Source: an uncultured Acidimicrobiales bacterium
Lineage (GTDB): Bacteria; Actinomycetota; Acidimicrobiia; Acidimicrobiales; SZUA-35
Reading direction: 5' to 3'
Length of the DNA stretch: 39,902 bases
Assembly: GCA_937922805.1 (NCBI GenBank)
Contig: CALAJV010000012.1
Span: 1-39,902, forward strand
Shown here: piece after piece, positions 26,043 through 34,376 of the stretch
Layout of the letters: the number at the start of each line of letters is the position of its first letter
How positions within the stretch are numbered: the first letter of the stretch is position 1
Program-made: the position numbers and the translations under genes
Notes under the pieces: model-generated
Told to the model about the DNA's origin: nothing
The model's input: the letters and a program-made list of their open reading frames with translations, nothing else
The model's database searches: none

Positions 26043-27197
26043 CTAAACAGGCATTGGTTTCTTCCAGTTAATCCAATCTCCGTGGGGATGCGACCACCCC
26101 AGCATTTCGGCTGATTGGTGGCCGAACCCGTCGAAGGAATGCAGACCAAGCACTGACGAGAAGGTCAACGTTTTCCCAGGTGGCAGATCACCTAGATCAA
26201 ACCCCGACACCACTCCAGCAGCCTCGAGGCTCACCCATCTGACGGGTCGGCCGGCTGTTCGCATCAACTCAATTAGTGCCGTCCGGACATCGTCGGGCAG
26301 ATAGAACCACACCCAGGTTGTCGTAATTACTAGCTCCGCATTAACCGGTGCTTGTTCAATCGCCTGACCAAGTCCAGCCACGGCATCTGCGGTAATCATG
26401 GAAGGTTCGTGAAGCTGCGCTAGGGCAAGAGCGGAGCGGAGGCGATCGGCTCGGGCCACGTTGCTTGGCCAAACACAAGCTTCCAACCATCGGGCCTCGG
26501 CCTGGTCGACCACATTTATCGGAGCCCGATCAACGCCTACTCGCCAACTGATCGACGGTAAAGGGAGACCATCAAAGTCGGGCAGTCCTACCGCGTCGGT
26601 ATTGACAACAACTGACGCATCACTCGGCCCAAGCGATCGGGTAGCAGCTTCAGTCCGATAGTTGATCCGAAAATGGTCGAGCAGCAAGTTTAAGCCTGCG
26701 CTGGCTCCAAGATCGATCCACGCCAACGGTCGTTTACCTTCACCGTTGGTGGCGACAGTAGCGTGGCGGTTGACGGGCCGGTGGCTTAGGTACTGAAAGC
26801 TGGCCGCGATGCAACCAGAGCGCCCAACCTCATTCGTTTGTGTTCTACGAGTGGCGATCAGAGTGGTGAACTCCTCTTCGTGACTCATCACAAGGTCTTT
26901 AAACAAAGGAAACGGATTAGCACTCGATTGCTTGGCATCATGGCCGAATACGGCCGCCAACTCATGATCTATGCCACTAAGTAGTAGGTATCGGGCCGCA
27001 GCCAAAATGATGTTTGGTTGTTGAGCCTCTTGTGGATGAGCGCCGATAAGGGCCAGAAGGTCGGCGTCTTCGGCAATCCCATGGCAAATAGCGTGATAGG
27101 CCGGCTCGATCTCGGCGAAGGAGATGTCGGAGAACCGGAGGTAGTACGTGGCAACGTCATCGCCGTATTGAGATCGGTTCAGTTGACCTTTGGTCAC
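26043..27197 (-). CDS. DUF2332-family protein
   Basis: A 384-residue cytoplasmic protein. YYLRFSDISFAEIEPAYHAI near the N-terminus and HRPVNRHATVATN in the middle match DUF2332, seen mostly in actinobacteria and some proteobacteria. IDLGASAGLNLLLD resembles the glycine-rich loop of SAM-dependent methyltransferases, so a methyltransferase-like fold is possible (inference). The role is unknown. It converges with the small zinc-ribbon gene, 15 bp apart. Confidence 0.82.
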   Translation of the reverse strand: MTKGQLNRSQYGDDVATYYLRFSDISFAEIEPAYHAICHGIAEDADLLALIGAHPQEAQQPNIILAAARYLLLSGIDHELAAVFGHDAKQSSANPFPLFKDLVMSHEEEFTTLIATRRTQTNEVGRSGCIAASFQYLSHRPVNRHATVATNGEGKRPLAWIDLGASAGLNLLLDHFRINYRTEAATRSLGPSDASVVVNTDAVGLPDFDGLPLPSISWRVGVDRAPINVVDQAEARWLEACVWPSNVARADRLRSALALAQLHEPSMITADAVAGLGQAIEQAPVNAELVITTTWVWFYLPDDVRTALIELMRTAGRPVRWVSLEAAGVVSGFDLGDLPPGKTLTFSSVLGLHSFDGFGHQSAEMLGWSHPHGDWINWKKPMPV

Positions 27198-27244
27198 GCA
27201 TGAAACCTAGACGACCACCAACACAGGTCAAGAGGTTCACGAGT

Positions 27245-27285
27245 TTATCCACAACCCAATCCAGGAAGTCAGTTCAGTTCTGAAC
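27245..27285. promoter_or_regulatory. DnaA-box-like 9-mer and adjacent palindrome upstream of the MoxR cluster
   Basis: TTATCCACA (27245-27253) equals the bacterial consensus DnaA box. Eighteen bases on, GTTCAG-TT-CTGAAC (27272-27285) is a perfect 6-bp-arm palindrome. Both lie upstream of the -10-like TATAGT at 27321-27326 and the 27379 gene, so either could regulate that promoter. One 9-mer alone can occur by chance. Confidence 0.35.
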
Positions 27286-27320
27286 GAACATGTCGAAATT
27301 CTGAAATCAACCGACTAGTA

Positions 27321-27366
27321 TATAGTCCGCGGGTGGAGCCGTACTGACAGGGGTCTTTCGGGACCC
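27321..27366 (+). promoter_or_regulatory. Putative promoter and 5'-UTR hairpin of the MoxR-region cluster
   Basis: TATAGT at 27321-27326 is a good -10 hexamer; no convincing -35 is visible. Downstream, GGGTC (27351-27355) pairs with GACCC (27362-27366) around a six-base loop, just before GGAGG at 27368-27372, the ribosome-binding site of the 27379 gene. The hairpin could affect transcript stability or initiation. Confidence 0.4.
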
Positions 27367-27378
27367 TGGAGGCACATC

Positions 27379-27693
27379 ATGCCTAAATGGGTTTATCCAC
27401 TAGCATTCGCTTTCTTGCTCTACGTGATTTATAGCGACGCCGGCAGCGCTGGCCAAATGGCGAACGGGTTCGCCGGTTTTCTTGGCAACCTTCTTGGAGC
27501 GGTCGGCGATTTTCTCACCGGACTGTTCGAAGGTCCAAGTCCAACCAGCGATGGGCTGTCCACCGACGGAAGCGTGACGCTCAACGGCAGCCAATCATCG
27601 ACGTCTGGGCCCGACGTGACTTTGAACGGTGCCAATGCTGACTCGTTCGGAACAGCCAACACCGACCACACCCACGTCCACAATCACGGTTAG
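27379..27693 (+). CDS. Small membrane-anchored protein, function unknown
   Basis: A 104-residue protein. The N-terminus is a hydrophobic segment (VYPLAFAFLLYVIYSD) that serves as anchor or signal, then a Gly/Ala/Phe-rich amphipathic stretch (FAGFLGNLLGAVGDFLTGLF). The last 50 residues are Ser/Thr/Asn-rich with two VTLNG repeats and end in HTHVHNHG, a small His cluster. ATG 27379 has GGAGG 6 nt upstream. It is the first gene of the co-oriented run toward MoxR, but its link to that run is only positional. Confidence 0.55.
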   Translation: MPKWVYPLAFAFLLYVIYSDAGSAGQMANGFAGFLGNLLGAVGDFLTGLFEGPSPTSDGLSTDGSVTLNGSQSSTSGPDVTLNGANADSFGTANTDHTHVHNHG

Positions 27694-27753
27694 TTTAGGA
27701 ACAGCAAGCAATATCGGTGAACGGAAGTCTTAGCCAAGGAAGGCGGTGTCAGT

Positions 27754-28431
27754 ATGGCTCGGTTTAGAACACCATCAGCGTCGTCACTCCTCAATCCACT
27801 TCGGCCCGCCGATGTTTTGATCAAGGGCGAAAACATTCTGTACAACGAACGGCGACATTGGGCCATTCTGTTGCAACCGTTTGTTGAGACGCTGACAATT
27901 CTGGTCTTCATCACATTGGTTGCTGGCGGCTTACCGCCGAACGCATTTGGCGCTCTGATCATTCTGATCTCCGCTGGCACGGCTGTGTACTTAGCTCGGC
28001 AGAAAAACTGGTCGAAGGCGACTGTGTATGCAGCAACCGTTGCCTTTCTAGTCGGATACGTGTTCTTCGGGGTGGTTAATCTCGCCATCGCCGCCATTCT
28101 CGTGGTGGCCACTCGTTTCGTTCATAGGGCCGCGATGTGGGCCTTCTACGATCGGCTATACATCACCACCCGACGCGTCTTGGCCGCTACTGGCTTTCTC
28201 GGGGCACAAATAAACACCATGCCCCTAACCCGTGTAACCGATATCTCTTACAAAACAACCGTGGCCGGGGAGCTCTTGGGTTACAGCGAACTCCGAGTCG
28301 AGACCGCTGGTCAAGACCAAGCGCTAGGGCTGATCAAATACCTCGATCGCCCCACCCACTTTTACGAGATCTTGATCGATCGTTCCACCTCGGCCGTTGG
28401 ATCGGTAACTGAAGACGACGACGTCGAATAG
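27754..28431 (+). CDS. PH-domain (bPH2/YdbT-like) membrane protein
   Basis: A 225-residue protein. Residues 1-35 are cytoplasmic; about four hydrophobic stretches fill roughly 40-125. The segment RLYITTRRVLAATGFLG, followed by LTRVTDISYKTT and YSELRVETAGQDQ, matches the bacterial PH domain of the YdbS/YdbT type. The tail is acidic (EDDDVE). Such proteins sit at the membrane, often near MoxR-type or envelope genes. AAGGAAGG lies upstream of ATG 27754. Confidence 0.8.
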   Translation: MARFRTPSASSLLNPLRPADVLIKGENILYNERRHWAILLQPFVETLTILVFITLVAGGLPPNAFGALIILISAGTAVYLARQKNWSKATVYAATVAFLVGYVFFGVVNLAIAAILVVATRFVHRAAMWAFYDRLYITTRRVLAATGFLGAQINTMPLTRVTDISYKTTVAGELLGYSELRVETAGQDQALGLIKYLDRPTHFYEILIDRSTSAVGSVTEDDDVE

Positions 28432-28522
28432 ATCGGTCGCCGTCAGGGTCGGGTTTGCAGGGCACCATTTGGCCGCTCGATACTCTCTAGCGCCGTGAAG
28501 TATGATTCGGTAGAGAAGAATC

Positions 28523-30697
28523 ATGCAAGCTGAATCACCTGCAACCACTGACATTGCAAACCAATCACGAAGCCCGCTTCGATGGTTGGCGATTCCCGTT
28601 GCCATCTTTGCTATCGCCCTTGTTGGTCTGGCCGCATCTACCGAAGATCGAGAAGACTTCGAAGAACGCCAAGAACAAGCTCAACAAGAGCGCGAAGAAC
28701 AACAAGGCCAAGGGGGAACCGGCCAACAAGGACAACCCCAACCAGGCCAGGGCAATCCCGGTGAAGGCCAACCGGGCCAACTCCAGCCCGGAGAAGGTGA
28801 ACCCGGTCAAAACGGGGAACCAGGTGAGGGTGAAGCCCAGGGTCAATCACAGCCCGGTCAGGGACAACCCGGTCAAGGCGAGAGTGATTCGATAATCATC
28901 ACTACCGAAGACGGCGACGTTGTGGTTCAAGTCGACGAGAACGGTCAACCGGTAGCATTGGTCCCAATCGAAGGATCCGACTCCGGAGATCTCGACAGCG
29001 ACTTCTACGTTCCGTCCGATACCGGCCGGGTCGTCGCTCCGGACCCAGACGGAAATGTTGCTGGTATTCGAATCACCGACGATGGACTTATCGAAACCGT
29101 CGACGCCGACGAGATCGAAAATGAAGACTACCTATTCCGCGAAACCACCGAGCGTTTGGTGCTGCTACGCCCCGACGGCTCGAGCATCGTACTTGAGCCA
29201 ACCCTTAGCTTCGATCTTCAAGGTACCGAACGGGATTTCAACCGCGATGAAACTCCGGCTGTAGAACTAGTCGAGATCATGATCGAACGGACCGGAATTG
29301 CTGAGAGTGCAAACCTGTCGACAGAACGTCCGGCTGAGCATCCTGGCCTGGCGATCCGAACAACCAATGGCCTCGTTCGATTCGATCTCGATCGAGAAGG
29401 GAATTTGGTCGCTGACACCCGGCCTATCATTGACGACGAGCCGACAGACATTTTGTCCGGCAACGAATTAACTGGACTACGCGTTACCAACGGTGCGGTT
29501 GAACCAGTAGAAGCAACCAATTTCTCTGGAACTGAGAACTACCTAATTTCGGTCGAATCAAACGAGGTTGAGATTGTCCGACCTGACGGTCGCCGGATTC
29601 GCCTTACTCCTACCGCAGAATCTGGCCAAATTAGCGCCACTCGAATTTTGGATGACGGTTCGGAATCGACCCTGAAGAAAAGAACCGCAATTCTTATTGC
29701 TGCTGGCCCCGACTTACCATCAGAGTCCGAGATTTCCGACGACGCCGAGCCTCTAAGTTTGCAAACCGAACAAGGCCTTGTTCGGTTGGACTTCGACAAG
29801 GATGGAAACTTGGTCGCCGATCAACCGAACAGAGATGACGTCACGATTCTCGACCCGGGCGAACCGTCGGCAATCAGGGTGAATGAGAACGGCGAGTTCG
29901 AAGTTGTACCGGCCGACGAAATTGGTCCTGACGACACGGTTCTTGTTCCTGACGGTGATGGTGGTTTCGATCTGATTCGTCCCGATGGAAGCCGAGTCGA
30001 ATTCCGTCCAGACGGCGAGAACGATGGAATGACCGCGACTGAGGTCGGTGCTGACGGAACCGAAACTGAACTCACGCCAAACGAGGACGGCACGGTCACC
30101 CTTGAGGACGGAACCGAAATCGGCGCCATTGATCAAGCCGAAGACAGCGGGCCGATTGAACGACTCATCGAATCGACTAGCGAGATGCCATGGCTCTGGC
30201 TACTTCTCGGGTTCGGACTTCTTGCTGCACTTAGTATCGGTACCGCCGTCTATCTTCACCGCAACCGTCCAGAAGAACCGTTCGACTACAGCCAGCTCGT
30301 TTCTCCTGGTCAAATACCGCGAGATCGATTCGAAGAGTTCCTATTTATGCTGCAAGCCGACCCAAACCCAACTCGAGCGGTAAGGCTCGGTTTTGCCGCC
30401 GCCGAAAACGGGCTCGGCGGCATTCCCCGTAAACGATTCACTGAAACACCGTTCGAGTGGCACAAACGAGTAGCATCCAAGGCCGTCCACAAGGCTAAAA
30501 CTGTCGAGACGATCTGCGATCTGTTCGCTCGAGCCAGGTTTGCGCCCGGCGAATCACCCGAAGCAGATCGGGCGCAAATGATCGTTCAACTCCGCCTCCT
30601 CCACGAGCAGAATTCCGATTGGTCCCGCGCTGATCAACAGGTCGACAGTGTGAAGAACGACAATCTCAAAATCGACGACGTGAACGAGCCAGCTTGA
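28523..30697 (+). CDS. Two-TM envelope protein with Gln/Pro/Gly tract, three repeats and DUF4129 tail
   Basis: A 724-residue protein. TM1 is at 18-39. An acidic Gln/Glu-rich stretch follows, then a QPG/EPG-type low-complexity tract (61-119). Three diverged units of about 110 residues lie at about 124-227, 275-385 and 411-520. Each contains (L/V)V-x-D-x(2-3)-G-N/Q-x-V and a later RPDG(S/R) segment. TM2 is at 555-578. The C-terminus (about 603-700) matches DUF4129: FLFMLQADPNPTRAV and TPFEWHKRV. DUF4129 sits in the cytoplasm and usually occurs beside transglutaminase, DUF58 and MoxR genes. Thus the repeats would be outside. Likely part of an envelope MoxR system. Confidence 0.82.
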   Translation: MQAESPATTDIANQSRSPLRWLAIPVAIFAIALVGLAASTEDREDFEERQEQAQQEREEQQGQGGTGQQGQPQPGQGNPGEGQPGQLQPGEGEPGQNGEPGEGEAQGQSQPGQGQPGQGESDSIIITTEDGDVVVQVDENGQPVALVPIEGSDSGDLDSDFYVPSDTGRVVAPDPDGNVAGIRITDDGLIETVDADEIENEDYLFRETTERLVLLRPDGSSIVLEPTLSFDLQGTERDFNRDETPAVELVEIMIERTGIAESANLSTERPAEHPGLAIRTTNGLVRFDLDREGNLVADTRPIIDDEPTDILSGNELTGLRVTNGAVEPVEATNFSGTENYLISVESNEVEIVRPDGRRIRLTPTAESGQISATRILDDGSESTLKKRTAILIAAGPDLPSESEISDDAEPLSLQTEQGLVRLDFDKDGNLVADQPNRDDVTILDPGEPSAIRVNENGEFEVVPADEIGPDDTVLVPDGDGGFDLIRPDGSRVEFRPDGENDGMTATEVGADGTETELTPNEDGTVTLEDGTEIGAIDQAEDSGPIERLIESTSEMPWLWLLLGFGLLAALSIGTAVYLHRNRPEEPFDYSQLVSPGQIPRDRFEEFLFMLQADPNPTRAVRLGFAAAENGLGGIPRKRFTETPFEWHKRVASKAVHKAKTVETICDLFARARFAPGESPEADRAQMIVQLRLLHEQNSDWSRADQQVDSVKNDNLKIDDVNEPA
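28703..28879 (+). repeat. Gln/Pro/Gly low-complexity tract (collagen-like)
   Basis: About 59 codons encode repeated QPGQG, EGEPGQ and related units. The DNA repeats a degenerate 6-mer-type pattern such as CAACCCGGT. It forms a flexible stalk between TM1 and the repeated domains. Its length is prone to slippage between strains. Confidence 0.75.
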
Positions 30698-30710
30698 TGT
30701 CGTTTCTACC

Positions 30711-31091
30711 ATGACCCTTCTAGCTGACCTGTTCCCACTTTTCGCAACCGTGGCCATTATGGCCCTGGTTGTTTTCGTGATCAGATTGTGGGTCAAAATT
30801 GGGCGGGGAGCAGTCAGCGCCGGCAGTCGAGATGTTGTTCAGCCAAAACCGGTCGGCCTTCAGAAAACGCCGTGGGAACTGGCCGCTCTCGACCGACTAG
30901 TTGTTGGCAGTACTCTCATCGCTAACCCGAATCTGGTTGGAACTGTCAACCGCTTAATCGAGGCGGCAGCAGGCCCCGGAGGCGATCCTCGACTGCAGCC
31001 CCTTCCACCGAACGCCGGGATCAATCAGGTGGCAGCTGCAATCAGTCAGCTGGAACACGAGCTCGAACTCGGCCCTCATCCAATCGGCTAA
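30711..31091 (+). CDS. Small single-TM protein in the MoxR cluster, function unknown
   Basis: A 126-residue protein: a TM helix at the N-terminus (LFPLFATVAIMALVVFVIRLW), then a cytoplasmic part with a KTPWELAALDRLVV segment, a NLVGTVNRLIEAAA helix and a C-terminal amphipathic helix. No family recognised. It lies between the DUF4129 protein and MoxR genes, only 13 bp after the former, so co-transcription and a shared role are likely. Confidence 0.65.
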   Translation: MTLLADLFPLFATVAIMALVVFVIRLWVKIGRGAVSAGSRDVVQPKPVGLQKTPWELAALDRLVVGSTLIANPNLVGTVNRLIEAAAGPGGDPRLQPLPPNAGINQVAAAISQLEHELELGPHPIG

Positions 31092-31149
31092 CCCAATTAA
31101 CTAGCCGCTACATCTATCGGCTAACTACTGAGCTAGGATCAAACGATCT

Positions 31150-32397
31150 ATGAGTCATGCAGATGTGCAGCGGGCGGCAACTAACTTCATCAACGAACTT
31201 GAGCGGGCCATCGTTGGTAAACGAAATGTGCTCGAACTCGTCGTTATAGCGGTCCTCGCAGATGGCCACGTGTTGCTAGAAGATGTTCCCGGTGTAGCCA
31301 AGACGGCGATCGCCCGAGCAGTAGCTGAAGCTGGCGGTTTACAGTTTGCCCGAGTGCAGTTCACTCCCGATCTCATCCCAGCCGACATTACCGGTGCCAC
31401 AATTCTGGCCGGAGCAAACGCTGAACCTGAGTTCAAACCAGGCCCAATTTTTGCGAACCTAGTATTGGGCGACGAAATAAACCGTGCTCCACCAAAAACC
31501 CAATCAGCGTTACTTGAAGCGATGGAAGAGCGTCAAGTAACAGCCGATGCGGTTACCTGGCCGCTGCCAAAACCATTTCTAGTAATCGGCACCCAGAACC
31601 CAATCGAACAAGAAGGCACCTATCCACTTCCAGAAGCACAACTCGACCGTTTCCTCATTCGAACCGACATTGGGTACCCCGGACGCGATTTCGAAGTTGA
31701 GCTAATTATGCGGCGAGCCGTTCGGAAGGCCGATCGCCTAATTCTCAACCCAGTGCTAACCGCAAACGACATCTTGCACCTTCAGCGTCGAGTTGAAGAG
31801 GTTCACATAAGTCAACCAGTTGTTCAGTATGTCGTTGACCTTGTCGAGGCAACAAGGAACAGCCCACGAACCGAGGCCGGTGCCAGCCCACGAGGTTCGC
31901 TCGCTCTACTGAAGGCCAGCCGGGCTCGGGCGGCCATAGCGGGCCGATCGCACGTTCTGCCTGATGATGTCAAGGCTGTAGCTGTGCCGTGCCTCGCCCA
32001 CCGCTTGATCCTTCAACCTGATCAATGGGTACGGGGGGTTCGAACCGATCAGGTCGTGAATGAAGTAGTAAGCCAAGTGGCAGCGCCACAATCAATCGAC
32101 GCTGGCGATCAGGTCCACATGGATCGGGTTGCAAATCAAAACCAGGCCTACCACGATGGCCAAAACGTTCAAGCCACCCATCAGGCGACAACTCCGAACC
32201 AACCGGCGGCCATGCCTCCAGCCGAGACGTTCGTACCGGGTTCCCAAAGCCAAGAACCGCGGCCGGCGGCAGCACCGCAACCGCAAGCGGCGCAACCGGG
32301 GCTGCCGCCACAGCACAGGCAATCGCCCCCACAACCATCTGGTCAGGCACAACCTAGCCACGATCACCGCCAGACACCGCCAACCCCTCCTCAGTAG
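31150..32397 (+). CDS. MoxR-family AAA+ ATPase with Pro/Gln-rich tail
   Basis: A 415-residue ATPase. Walker A is EDVPGVAKT at 44-52 (the AKT form found in MoxR), Walker B is LVLGDEINRAPPKTQ near 104-117, sensor 1 is GTQNPIEQEGTYPLPEAQLDRF, and the C-terminal lid domain ends near 310. The final 100 residues are a Gln/Pro/Ala-rich disordered tail not seen in typical MoxR. MoxR proteins act as chaperone-like hexamers on partner proteins, here probably the DUF58/DUF4129 membrane proteins. TAGGAT (31134-31139) lies 10 nt upstream of ATG 31150, so an internal promoter is possible. Confidence 0.93.
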   Translation: MSHADVQRAATNFINELERAIVGKRNVLELVVIAVLADGHVLLEDVPGVAKTAIARAVAEAGGLQFARVQFTPDLIPADITGATILAGANAEPEFKPGPIFANLVLGDEINRAPPKTQSALLEAMEERQVTADAVTWPLPKPFLVIGTQNPIEQEGTYPLPEAQLDRFLIRTDIGYPGRDFEVELIMRRAVRKADRLILNPVLTANDILHLQRRVEEVHISQPVVQYVVDLVEATRNSPRTEAGASPRGSLALLKASRARAAIAGRSHVLPDDVKAVAVPCLAHRLILQPDQWVRGVRTDQVVNEVVSQVAAPQSIDAGDQVHMDRVANQNQAYHDGQNVQATHQATTPNQPAAMPPAETFVPGSQSQEPRPAAAPQPQAAQPGLPPQHRQSPPQPSGQAQPSHDHRQTPPTPPQ

Positions 32398-32418
32398 TTC
32401 GACGGGACGCAATTAGCG

Positions 32419-33666
32419 ATGAGCCGCCATCTCACCCATCGGTTCTGGTTCTGCTTTTGCTTCGGCTGGTTGGGCTTAGCGTTCTCGCTGGCCGCTAAGT
32501 CGTTGGGGCCTGCGGCTTTCATGTCTCCGTTCATTGGCGTACTTGCTTTTTCGCTCGCTGAAGGCTGGTGGCCCAAAGCAGCAGCATCATCGCCAAAGAC
32601 CAACACCCCTCGAGCGGTTGAGGGTGACAGTCTCGAAATTACGCTCGAAATTAGCAGTAGCCAACCGACCTGGACGGATCTCGAAGTTCAACTTCCGGCA
32701 AACCTGGTTCCTACCACGCCGACTCGAGTGGTTACCCTCCTTGAGGGCACCAAGACCTTTAGCGTGAAAGTCGACGCAATCCGGTGGGGAGCGGACGGTC
32801 CCGAGTGGGCCATCCTCACGAACAGAGATCGGTTAGGAGTCTCGGAACGAGTTTCGCGCTATCCGTTGCACGCTCCGATACGGGTGCATCCCCCAGCTGA
32901 ACGACTGAACAGTCTCGTTCCTCTCTATCGTGAACGACCGGTGACGGGCGAGCACCGATCCCGGCGGAAAGGTCCCGGTAGTGAGCTCGCCGAGGTTCGT
33001 CCCTACCGGTACGGCGATCCGGTTCGAATGGTCCACCCGCGCCTAACTGCTCGACGTGGTGCACCAATGGTAGTTGAACGTCATCCAGATCGATCGTCCG
33101 ATATCGTTCTGTTGGTCGACTCGTCCCAGGATCTCGGCGTTGATCTCGACACAACATTGCGTTGGACGGTCACGGCGGCCATGGCTTTAGGGGAACGACA
33201 CCTTCGGGCTCAAGACCGGGTGGGTCTCATCGATGTTGGTCGAGGTGTTCGGTGGCTTCCAGCCAAGCTGGGAAGACGCCACTTGCATTCGGTCGTGGAT
33301 GCCTTGCTAACCACTGAAGTTCTTTCTCGTCGACAAACCGAGCGCGGTTACCGGGCCCCAACCAATATGCCGAAGTCGGCCACTATCGTTGCCATTTCGC
33401 CCCTGCTCAGTGAAATGACCTTGGCCGCGCTGGTTGATCTCCGAAGCCGCGGTCACGAGATCATTGTTTTGAAACCAGCAATGCCCGAACCCGAGGCCTA
33501 CGTTTCGTTGCTAGCGAGACGAGTCTTTCGAGTAGGCAACGAACTAAACCAACGGTGGCTTCAGGAGCGGGGCGTGCTCGTTATCCCATGGTCGACCGGT
33601 GATTCTCTTGAGCATGTAATGCGTCGAGTGGTCCGAAACCTTGGACGATCAAGGCAGCCGGTGTAG
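32419..33666 (+). CDS. DUF58 protein (MoxR partner)
   Basis: A 415-residue membrane protein. Two N-terminal hydrophobic segments (FWFCFCFGWLGLAFSLAA and AAFMSPFIGVLAFSLA) anchor it. A beta-rich domain of about 120 residues follows. RPYRYGDPVRMVHPRLTARRG is the DUF58 core, with H in place of the usual W of the IDW motif. SSDIVLLVDSSQD resembles a von Willebrand A/MIDAS motif, and the rest forms a vWA-like domain. It begins 22 bp after MoxR, so it is in the same operon, and DUF58 proteins are common MoxR partners. Confidence 0.88.
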   Translation: MSRHLTHRFWFCFCFGWLGLAFSLAAKSLGPAAFMSPFIGVLAFSLAEGWWPKAAASSPKTNTPRAVEGDSLEITLEISSSQPTWTDLEVQLPANLVPTTPTRVVTLLEGTKTFSVKVDAIRWGADGPEWAILTNRDRLGVSERVSRYPLHAPIRVHPPAERLNSLVPLYRERPVTGEHRSRRKGPGSELAEVRPYRYGDPVRMVHPRLTARRGAPMVVERHPDRSSDIVLLVDSSQDLGVDLDTTLRWTVTAAMALGERHLRAQDRVGLIDVGRGVRWLPAKLGRRHLHSVVDALLTTEVLSRRQTERGYRAPTNMPKSATIVAISPLLSEMTLAALVDLRSRGHEIIVLKPAMPEPEAYVSLLARRVFRVGNELNQRWLQERGVLVIPWSTGDSLEHVMRRVVRNLGRSRQPV

Positions 33667-33670
33667 CCCC

Positions 33671-34366
33671 GTGAGCCAACTACCGAGCAACGTCGAACCC
33701 AACGAAAATGAACTATCCACGCCCGGCAAGCCGTCACGGTTCAGCGATTTCGTGAACTGGTGGCGTCTTCGAGCCGTGCGGCTGGCCGACCCAGAGACAA
33801 TAGTCAGCACAATTGTCGTTGCCGTTCTAGGTTTACTAGCCGGAATCGGCGGCGGCATCGTTGGCATGTTGATCGTGTTGGTCGTGGTTCTTGCCATTCA
33901 CATGGTCACGGTTGAGAGCGGCCACTATCTGATGCTATGGCTGGCGACTAGCATGCTGTTGTTGCTAATCCTGTTGGCTTTCGCCACGATCTTTCCCACC
34001 GTTCCAGCTGTTCTGTGGGCAGTAGGTGGGGCTATCGCTTTGGCCTACAACGAGCTGGTCAGAATCAACTTTGCCCGCCGACGGCAAGCAATCATCGATC
34101 AAAGCGTGTTCTCGAGCAGCACGATCGGTGTGGGAGCGGCCACGTTAATCGGAATGATCGCGACCGGGGTGGCCCAAGTGCTTGGTAGCGGCAGCGACCG
34201 AAACTGGCTATGGATTGTGCTGGCTTTCTTTGTTGTTTCTCTGATTGGGCTCGCCATCGCGATCGTTCCGGTGCGCAATGCCACAGCAAAAGACAAAGAA
34301 CGATTCCAGCCGGGCGAACGCATTCCGCCTCAGCCTTTAGCGAAAGAATCAATCGCAGATCTCTAG
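33671..34366 (+). CDS. Multi-TM protein at the end of the MoxR cluster, function unknown
   Basis: A 231-residue protein beginning at GTG 33671, 4 bp after the DUF58 stop; the TTG at 33641 would overlap DUF58 and is less likely. About five to six hydrophobic helices follow an acidic 40-residue N-terminus (for example IVSTIVVAVLGLLAGIGGG and WLWIVLAFFVVSLIGLAIAI). The tail has basic and Pro-rich residues. No family recognised. Tight spacing indicates co-expression with DUF58, so it may be a subunit or anchor of the MoxR complex (inference). Confidence 0.72.
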   Translation: MSQLPSNVEPNENELSTPGKPSRFSDFVNWWRLRAVRLADPETIVSTIVVAVLGLLAGIGGGIVGMLIVLVVVLAIHMVTVESGHYLMLWLATSMLLLLILLAFATIFPTVPAVLWAVGGAIALAYNELVRINFARRRQAIIDQSVFSSSTIGVGAATLIGMIATGVAQVLGSGSDRNWLWIVLAFFVVSLIGLAIAIVPVRNATAKDKERFQPGERIPPQPLAKESIADL

Positions 34367-34376
34367 GCGGCAACCA

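Noticed and set aside
27245..27253. Chromosome origin suggested by the DnaA box
   Set aside because: Only a single consensus box, no AT-rich unwinding region, and no dnaA, dnaN or rpmH nearby.
27278..27296. Possible LexA/SOS box near GAACGAACATG
   Set aside because: The second half-site GTTC/GTTYG is absent, so the actinobacterial consensus is not met.
28703..28879. CRISPR or minisatellite array
   Set aside because: The pattern is coding QPG/EPG low complexity within one frame.
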